Shown here: positions 57,691 through 64,000 of the stretch, piece after piece
How the letters are laid out: the number at the start of each line of letters is the position of its first letter
How positions within the stretch are numbered: the stretch's first letter is position 1
Source: Epiperipatus broadwayi
Taxonomy: Eukaryota > Onychophora > Udeonychophora > Euonychophora > Peripatidae
Direction of reading: 5' to 3'
NCBI GenBank assembly: GCA_028023455.1
Contig: JAQFVV010000072.1
Span: 5,758,794-5,822,793, forward strand
Length of the DNA stretch: 64,000 nucleotides
Position numbers and translations under genes: made by a program
The notes under the pieces: model-generated
Told to the model about the DNA's origin: nothing
Database searches by the model: none
What the model saw: the letters and a program-made list of their open reading frames with translations, nothing else

Positions 57691-58840
57691 TAATAATAGG
57701 AAGGATAAAAGCTATGAACAATTTATATAATGATGTAAAATACATGCTATACACCATCACCGTAGTAAATTAAATGTTATATTTTTTAACAAAAATTATA
57801 TAATTTTTGTCATTTAAATTAAAATAATTATTATTGTAAAAATCTTTATTATAAGAATCCAATAACTAAAACAATGGAGAAAATTTAAGAGTATCTGAGT
57901 ACGAGGTTTTAAAATTAAAAAGACCTGAAGTCCTAATTTTATATTCTACTACATTAAATGAAATATTTGATATCAGATTTTGAGAAATTGCTATTTTATT
58001 TCCGATTTGTATAAAAATTTTAGATCTCTTATGCTTTTTCTTGAATGGAAAAATAATATGCTGATTTTATTTAAACTGACATTTCTGTAAAATTTCTCTC
58101 CCAATGATCGAAGTTTAGCAATACCCCTTTTTAAATGTGAATTTCAGACAACCGATCCATATTCAATAATAGGAAGGATAAGAACTCTGAACGATTTACA
58201 TTTTAATTGATTATTAAACAGTCTGCCATATCTAAGAATCTTTCAATAATTTATAATTTTAAGAGCTCTGTTAATTATGGATTCACCTTGTGCTTGAAAT
58301 GATTCATTATTTCTAAATAAAATACCTAGATCTTTTTGCAAAGTCTTACATTTGATTTTATGTTTCAATATAATATGAGAGATCTAGACACCAAGCAATA
58401 AACTAATAATAATAATTATTATTATTATTATCATCATCATCATCATCATTATTATTATTATTATTATCATCATCATCATTATTATTATTATTATTATTAG
58501 TATTTTGTAGAGAAATACGATCATTTACTGTAATTATCCTTTTGAAAATTTTTCAGATATCAGCATAGCATAATAAATATAAAGACATAAGATAATCTTT
58601 AAGATCATCCATGTATATGTTGAATAATAAGGTAGCCAGAATGCTATCTTGAAATACACTCAAATTACAATTGCATAAAGTGGAAGTTATCATATTTAAT
58701 AAAAGCCTTTCTATCTCTAATAAATGAACTAAACCATTGAATAAGATCTACAGAGAAACCAAATCTGTAAAGTTTTTGAAGAAGAATATCATGATTGACT
58801 CTATCAAAAGCCTTAGATAATGATGATGATGATGATAATA
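57690..58840 (-). pseudogene. Jockey/CR1-like LINE, RT fragment
   Basis: Minus strand: KAFDRVNHDILLQKLYRFGF (58755-58814, the RT block with catalytic D in AFD.V), SVDLIQWF, RDRKAFIKY, an ISRQHSGYLIIQHIHG segment corresponding to GVPQGS..GPLLFNIY, and CYAD near 58560 for the second catalytic motif. After a microsatellite, 58100-58200 gives IEYGSVVW-like text. Typical order for Jockey/CR1-type RTs; strongly decayed. Confidence 0.65.
58402..58498. repeat. (ATT)n/(ATC)n microsatellite
   Basis: ATT, ATC, ATT, ATC, ATT blocks alternate; inside the LINE fragment. Confidence 0.95.
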
Positions 58841-60239
58841 ACTTATTTTGAATTCTTTCTTGTTATATTCATATTTCCCTCATGAAAAAATGCTTTATAA
58901 TTCTATATATTTTAAATATAAACATTCTTTTCATTTTTTATGAGAAATAAATAATATTTAAGGAGATAAACTATTTTAGAAATTAATTCTAACTCTAGAT
59001 AGATCTTTAAGTGACCATAATTTATACTATTTTATTAGAATCCTCTAATTATTAAAACTCAATGTTAATATATGAATCATCCAAAGTATGATAAGAATTG
59101 CTTTTAACCTGCCAATAATTTATTTTTATAATAAATGGATGCTACTGTGATTAAATATAAGGTCAAATAATTTTATCATGATAATATCAGTTGATTTCAT
59201 TATTTGATAATGTTGAAAGATCTAATGTTAAGACATTTACTATATATTGTCACTCGGTGGCATTGCAGTCAAAAACTTGGAAAAGATCATATATTTAAAA
59301 AAAGATAAAAAGGAAAGATGTTTTGAACTGTTACACTAGTAAAAACTTTTGAAAATACCATAGATAACAGATTTGGTATGGTTAGACCTAAAATTTTATT
59401 TGAAGCACAAATAAATACACAAATTAAAATTTATTTTAGACATAAAACAAAGCTATGGTATACATTGTACCGATTCAAAAAAATGTAAATAAACAAAAAA
59501 AATTCAGAAATTAATACATTTTATAAAATGGCAGCAACTACTTTTCAACTGTTTTCTCCAGATTCATCACTTTGACATTGTATAATATTCACATAATAAA
59601 GCGTTTCCTAAGTATAAAGTTAAAAATGTGAAATTTAATAAAATTCATAAAATATCTTTCTTGATAATAAAATAAAAGTTAAAGTAAAACCTGTAAAACA
59701 TTTTTACTATTGTGTCAAAAAATTTAAAATTTTAACCTGGAATTTGAAGTGGTTAATGGAAAAATGTATAATTTCATAAATTCTAATGTTAATACAGACT
59801 TAGAAACATCAAAACAAATAAAAATCCTACTGTATGCTAATATCAAGACTGTTATTAATGTTTCTTTAGGCAAAAAAAAAGTTATTTAAGAATTATCATA
59901 AAACTCTGATACGTTGCTATTCATTTTATTTTAAAAAGTAAAGATATGATACAGTTTTTTATTACTTTATTTTTTGAATGAAAGTGAATGAGTGAACATA
60001 TACAATAAATATATATGTGAATAATTCTTCCATTTATTATTAATAATCACATTATTTTAAAAAAAATTTGTTTATAGTATAATCTTAATTTATATATGTA
60101 TACTATACATATAAAAAGTACGTTATATGTGTATATGCATATTCAAAAATATTGTACACTTTCAAATCAAATAATATTCTATTGCAATAAAGCTTATCAA
60201 CAAAACATATTTAAACATTTTTTTATTATTCAATTTTAT
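58841..60239. other. No gene recognised
   Basis: A+T-rich sequence without open frame. Confidence 0.5.
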
Positions 60240-61255
60240 TTACTAACACAGAGATTGTATGTAATTTAAACAGAAGGGATTTATACCTTAAGTACCTGCA
60301 CTGTAATGTTTGTTATAATAGCTCGATCATGATTTATTGAGTACTGAGAATACTCTCAAACCAAAGCACAAGATGAAGACTTTTGAAAAAACAGGAGTGG
60401 CCATTTTATCTTTTGGGTCAAAATTTAGTTATGTGGGCCAATCTAAAGCATCTTAGTTTGAGAGCATAATGTTTATTCAGTTTGCATCATTGATCTATTA
60501 TAACAAACATTGCAGTTCATGTGTTTAGGATGTAAATCTCTTCTGTTTAAATTATATACAATCTCTGCACCAGTAACTAAATTGAATATTATATAGTTTC
60601 TAATAATTCTTGTTAACATATAGTAAATTAAAAAATTTCACAAATATTTATATGTAAAGTGAATAAAGAAGTACCTTCATGCTCTCAAACAAAAATGCTT
60701 TAGTTTATCCTATATAATTAAATTTAGGTTCAAAAAATAATCTGGCTACTCTTATCTTTTTATAAATCTCTATTTTGTGCTTTGGTTTGAGAGTATCCTC
60801 AGTCCTCAACAAGACATTGTTGAGCTACTATGTAACAGTGCATGTGTTTAGGGTGTAAATTCATTCTGTTTAAATTACACACAATCACTGTGCTAGTAAA
60901 TAAAATTGAATATTACATAGTTTCTAATAGTTTATAATATTAACATGTAGTAAATTGGAAAAATTTCATGAACATTAATATATAAAAAGAAATCAAAGGA
61001 TGTAAAGTGAATAAAAAATATCTTTGCACTCTCAAACTAAGACAGTTTAGATTGGCCTGTATAACTAAATTTAGATTCAAAAGATAAGACGGCCACTGTT
61101 ACCTCTTCAAAAGTATTTTGTGCTTTGGTTTGAGAGTATCTCAGTACTCAACAACACACCATTGAGTTATTATAGCAAACATTACAGTGATGTGCTTACA
61201 ATGTAAATCCCATTCGGTTTAAATTAAAAATGCTTTTAGAACAGTAAATCATATT
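60240..61255. repeat. FB-B repeat cluster, at least three alternating arms
   Basis: Blocks GTAATTTAAACAGAAG, GCACTGTAATGTTTG, CTCTCAAACCAAAGCAC, GTGGCCATTTTATCTTTTG and their reverse complements recur around 60250-60440, 60480-60560, 60680-60910 and 61020-61220 in alternating orientation. About 300-bp spacing. Related single copy at 12030-12300. No coding content. Confidence 0.7.
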
Positions 61256-61294
61256 CAGATATCGAGAGGAGTTATAAAAATGACAAATGAATGT

Positions 61295-61500
61295 GATTTT
61301 GGCCAGTAATAACCTGAAGAAGAGGAAAGAATAATACCTTTCAAAACATCGTGCATATACTAACCTATTTATATTAATAACAGCTAGTGCATATATTAAC
61401 CTGTTTGCTGTGATATTACTAACAGTTGGTGCATATACTAACTTGTTTGCTGTGATATTACTAATAGATGGTGCATATACTAACCTGTTTGCTGTGATGT
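61295..61500 (+). repeat. SINE family S with internal 42-bp minisatellite
   Basis: GGCCAGTAATAACCTGAAGAAGAGG (CTGAAGA at 61313-61319), CTTTCAAAACATCGTGC, then the stretch TGCATATACTAACCTGTTTGCTGTGATATTACTAACAGTTGG, parts of which start at 61351, 61387, 61429 and 61471, the last three at exactly 42-bp spacing. The normal SINE body has this segment once. Confidence 0.7.
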
Positions 61501-61960
61501 GTTTATTATTGATATCTTAAAAGAAATAGGTGAAGCAATAGAAAAACTATGGACAAAGCCATGTACATGACATCTAAATAATAAAGCCATAACAGGTGAT
61601 TGGATCAATGCAGTATTAAAATTAATATTTAAAAAATATAATAAAGATATTAAAAATTATGGACCTATCAGTCTTTCATCAGTGCTATCCAAAATCTTTA
61701 TCAAGATAATTACAATTCATCTACAATGAACTTGGGATTTTAACCAATCAAAAGAATAAACTGGACTTACGAATGTGTTGAAAGAAGTTATAGTACAAAT
61801 GAATGTGAGTTGACATTATGCTTGATTGTGTAGCTTATGAAAAAACATTTAATTCCATAAGTGCTTCCACAGTGATTAAAGCAATGGATCATCAAGATAT
61901 AGACCTATAATACTATCATATTCTGAAGAATACTTATCAAAATGCAACTAATGAGTAGTT
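61501..61960 (+). pseudogene. RTE LINE fragment, N-terminal part of RT
   Basis: Plus strand encodes GDWINAVLKLIFKKYNKDIK and NYGPISLSSVLSKIFIKIIT, the conserved first RT block (NYRPISLL.v..K.....) of RTE-like elements, then decayed text with ERSYSTNEC and AYEKTFNSISAS corresponding to the KAFD block near 61850. 3' truncated at about 61960. Confidence 0.7.
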
Positions 61961-62009
61961 ACAACATGGAGACATATAAGTACCACTGTTATGCAAATAT
62001 TATATATAT

Positions 62010-62170
62010 ATCATCATCATCAATCATTATCAATCCATTGCAGGATGAAGGTCTCTCCAAGTTTAATCCATCTTCTCTGATCTTTAGCTTCTCTTCATCA
62101 CATCACCCCTGCATACTTTCTTATTTCATCCATCTCACATGTGGTCTTTTTCTGGGTCTTTTTTATATAT
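62010..62170 (-). repeat. RTE LINE 3' end, opposite orientation
   Basis: ATCATCATCATCAATCATTATCAATCC, GGATGAAGGTCTCTCC, CACATCACCCCTGC. Truncated at about 62165 next to a (TA)n run. Lies 50 bp from a plus-strand fragment of the same family. The 96-aa ORF 61942-62232 is a shadow. Confidence 0.8.
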
Positions 62171-63075
62171 ATATAACAAATTATGTATACATATTTAAAT
62201 ATGCATTAAAACAATTATTAATAAACAATTAAATTTAACTTAAATGTAATTTTTGTTACTTAAATTATGTTACTTGTTCTTAAATATTCAATTTTAATGA
62301 TATATAATTTTAAATTAAAAAATGGTTAATTTGGAAGACTGCATCATTAAAACTAAGTGTTTTAAGACAATCAAAATAATTTTAGTAATAAAAATTAATT
62401 TAAGTTAAATTTAATTTTTTGTAAATAATTGTTTTAATATATATTTAAATCTGCATAGATAATTTATTTTATATGTATAATATGTTTATAACAATGGTTC
62501 CTATTTGTATTGAGTATTTAGAGTCCTGAAGAAAGTCAATTGTGCAGTCGAAACTATCAACTAAATTAGAAAATCAAATAAAATATTGTACTGCATTATA
62601 TAGATTAAGTAAAGGAGTTTAATATTATTTTTATTATTATGTTATGATATTTTTCAGATTTACTACAAAATATACAATTACTCTCACTTTTTATACACGA
62701 AAAGGATTTTATAAACATTAATTTAGATGTTTAAAAAAGAAAAATATATACCAGTTTAAGGGGTGGAAAGAAGAACTATTTTGCACAGATTTATATATGA
62801 TATAATAAAATAAAAAAATATTACAAATATTTTTTTAAATATAAATAAAACGTGTTTTAATTTATATTATTATTGTCATAGTTACTAGTATTTATATTTT
62901 AAAGAAGAAGAATAAATAAAGGATTAATAATAGATAAATAGATACTCATTAAACTTTTTAATAAAAAAAAAATAGTAATTATTATAATCATATATTATTT
63001 TTTAAAATTTAAAACTTTTTTATTCATTGATATATTCAATAAATTTGACAAAAGTGTAAAAAAGTTATAGTTGTT
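62171..63075. other. No gene; one hammerhead-like remnant
   Basis: Very A+T-rich. Two inverted blocks (62190-62240 and 62400-62450, AAACAATTATTAATAAAC...TTAAATTTAACTTAAA) suggest a small fold-back. The only other item is the family 4 remnant at 62520-62565. Confidence 0.4.
62520..62565 (+). ncRNA. Hammerhead-like remnant (family 4)
   Basis: CTGAAGA (62526-62532), GCAGTCGAAACTATC (GAAAC at 62550-62554, ATC after it). Stem II is not complementary here. Flank TCAACTAAATTAGAAAATC. Confidence 0.3.
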
Positions 63076-63079
63076 AAAC

Positions 63080-63310
63080 CACCAAAACATCACATGATCG
63101 CCATTTCTTATGCTTACACAAACTGTTACAATGATGGCAACTCTTTCCATACTGTACTACCATCCAGTGCAAGAAAATGAGTGCTAGAAGGTTTGTGCGT
63201 CAAAATCTCTATCTAATGCCCATCCAATATTGTTGAGCTAGTTTCTAGCTTATGACCTTCATCAGTAATAAACATTGGATCTGAGAGTACTGCACCTAGA
63301 TCTTTGGGTT
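63080..63310 (-). repeat. Hammerhead family 2 repeat
   Basis: Minus-strand copy with CACTGGATGGTAGTACAGTATGG end, GCACTCATTTTCTTG, GATAGAGATTTTGACGC and the hammerhead box set; CAAAACATCACATGATCG at 63083. Confidence 0.7.
63224..63278 (-). ncRNA. Hammerhead-like motif with canonical core (family 2)
   Basis: Minus strand: CTGATGA (63259-63265), stem II AG..CT around TCATAA, GAAAC, ACTAGC, TC, and CAACAATATTGG. Distal stem I CCAAT/ATTGG is intact. The cleavage triplet is changed (GCTC in place of GTC). Confidence 0.5.
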
Positions 63311-63539
63311 TAATGCAATCCTTTAGCAACCACTTTTACTTTCTTAGTTAACTATAAAGCTACGAGTTTAAAATGAAAACACAATGTTTTCAATCTAAGC
63401 TCATTGTTTTATATAATCATACAGATCTAATCCAGTTCAATATCTCTACATTTTGGTGTCTTTGGTATTTTAATAACCATAGTCACTGTCATCCTTTGGC
63501 CAGGATTAATATTAAACCATAAAACATCACATGATCACT
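63311..63539. other. No feature recognised
   Basis: Unique spacer between two family 2 repeats. Confidence 0.4.
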
Positions 63540-63935
63540 ATTATGTTTTCATAAGCTGTTAAAACAGCAATTCTCTCTGTACAGTAGTGCTTTCTAGTGT
63601 AAGCCATAGTAATAAATGGATGCAGAAATGTTTGTGCATCAATCTGAGAGGACTGCATCTAGATCTTTTGGATCTAATTCAAACTTCCAGCAGCCACATC
63701 TTACCTTTTTAGGTAACAATCCAGGTACAGTACTCTCAGATCCAAGTCTCCTCACTGATAAAAGCCACAAGCTAGAAACTAGTCTGGGGATATTGGACAA
63801 GTAAGCATTAGATAGGGATTTTGATGCATAAACTTTTTAGCATCCATTGGTTACTATGGCTTACACAAAGTGACACTACTATATGAAGATAATTGTTACT
63901 GTTTTAAAATTATTGCTGCTTGGTATGTATGCTTT
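63540..63935. mobile_element. Palindromic family 2 hammerhead element
   Basis: Left arm (63540-63640, minus sense) and right arm (63810-63935) are inverted: GCCATAGTAATAAATGGATGC against GCATCCATTGGTTACTATGGC. Between them the plus-strand body runs from CTGCATCTAGATC to the hammerhead box set (63742-63796). The 62-aa ORF at 63616-63804 is chance. Confidence 0.7.
63742..63796 (+). ncRNA. Hammerhead-like motif with strong stem I (family 2)
   Basis: CTGATAA (63755-63761; G8 changed to A), stem II AGC/GCT around CACAA, GAAAC, ACTAGT, and GTC at 63782-63784, then TGGGGATATTGG. Stem I pairs CCAAGTCTCCTCA (63742-63754) with 63785-63796 over most positions. The G8 change should abolish or greatly slow cleavage. 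Confidence 0.5.
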
Positions 63936-64000
63936 TTATTTCTTTATTTACTGAGTAAATAACTTATTTAAATTGTACTCTTTAATCAAACAATAAACCT
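63936..64000. other. Window end, nothing recognised
   Basis: 65 bp of A+T-rich sequence after the palindrome. Confidence 0.4.

Noticed and set aside
61305-61355. Active hammerhead in SINE family S
   Set aside because: CTGAAGA, a hairpin and GAAAC-like text are present, but there is no NUH cleavage site with a stem I partner after it.

Overview
The window reads as repeat-dominated genomic DNA from an animal, most likely an invertebrate, with strongly A+T-rich background. The evidence for an animal is the mix of transposons: several Penelope-like elements (PLEs) with GIY-YIG endonuclease domains, an RTE-type LINE with a (TCATCA)n-like tail, a second and third LINE lineage, tRNA-derived SINEs, a mariner relic, and long ATT and GATA microsatellites. 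I see no intact host gene, no rRNA, no functional tRNA, no CRISPR array and nothing operon-like. I cannot name the species.

Layout. 1-550: tandem array of a tRNA-Pro-like SINE. 551-1900: RTE LINE endonuclease region. 2452-4295: near-perfect head-to-head palindrome made of two PLE 3' halves. 4509-5021: GATA satellite. 6.6-7.3 kb: the only candidate host exons. 9.3-10.5 kb: ATT/TTG satellites. 10.8-22.3 kb: SINEs, small palindromes and hammerhead-like repeats. 26.3-29.1 kb: nested RTE LINE. 30.1-31.6 kb: a PLE inserted in another PLE. 32.7-33.4 kb: 50-bp minisatellite. 35.0-36.9 kb: LINE plus mariner relic. 40.2-42.1 kb: the best-preserved PLE (RT plus GIY-YIG), interrupted. 42.9-46.9 kb: LINE, a PLE broken by two stacked insertions, more LINE ends. 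48.0-48.5 kb: palindromic hammerhead element. 53.8-58.8 kb: RTE, SINE and Jockey/CR1-like LINE pieces. 60.2-63.9 kb: more dispersed and palindromic repeats.

The most interesting signal is not a gene. At least four unrelated-looking repeat families carry the hammerhead self-cleaving ribozyme core (CTGANGA, stem II, GAAA, then an NUH cleavage triplet followed by a stem I with an internal loop). The clearest copies are at 48379-48446 and 15480-15542. The elements that carry them share one architecture: an 11-16 bp target-site duplication (TSD), usually a single-sided 40-60 bp extension, and terminal repeats that are inverted (palindromes) or direct. Where the target can be read, it is the open reading frame of another PLE: this happens at 30.3-31.3, 40.3-40.6 and 44.1-45.2 kb. 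The last site holds three copies of one 13-bp target sequence, a record of two successive insertions at the same spot. I interpret these small elements as non-autonomous PLE or retrozyme-like derivatives mobilised by the PLEs whose relics lie beside them. Hammerhead motifs in PLEs are known from the literature; the stacked use of one site and the number of ribozyme families in one window are the points to check.
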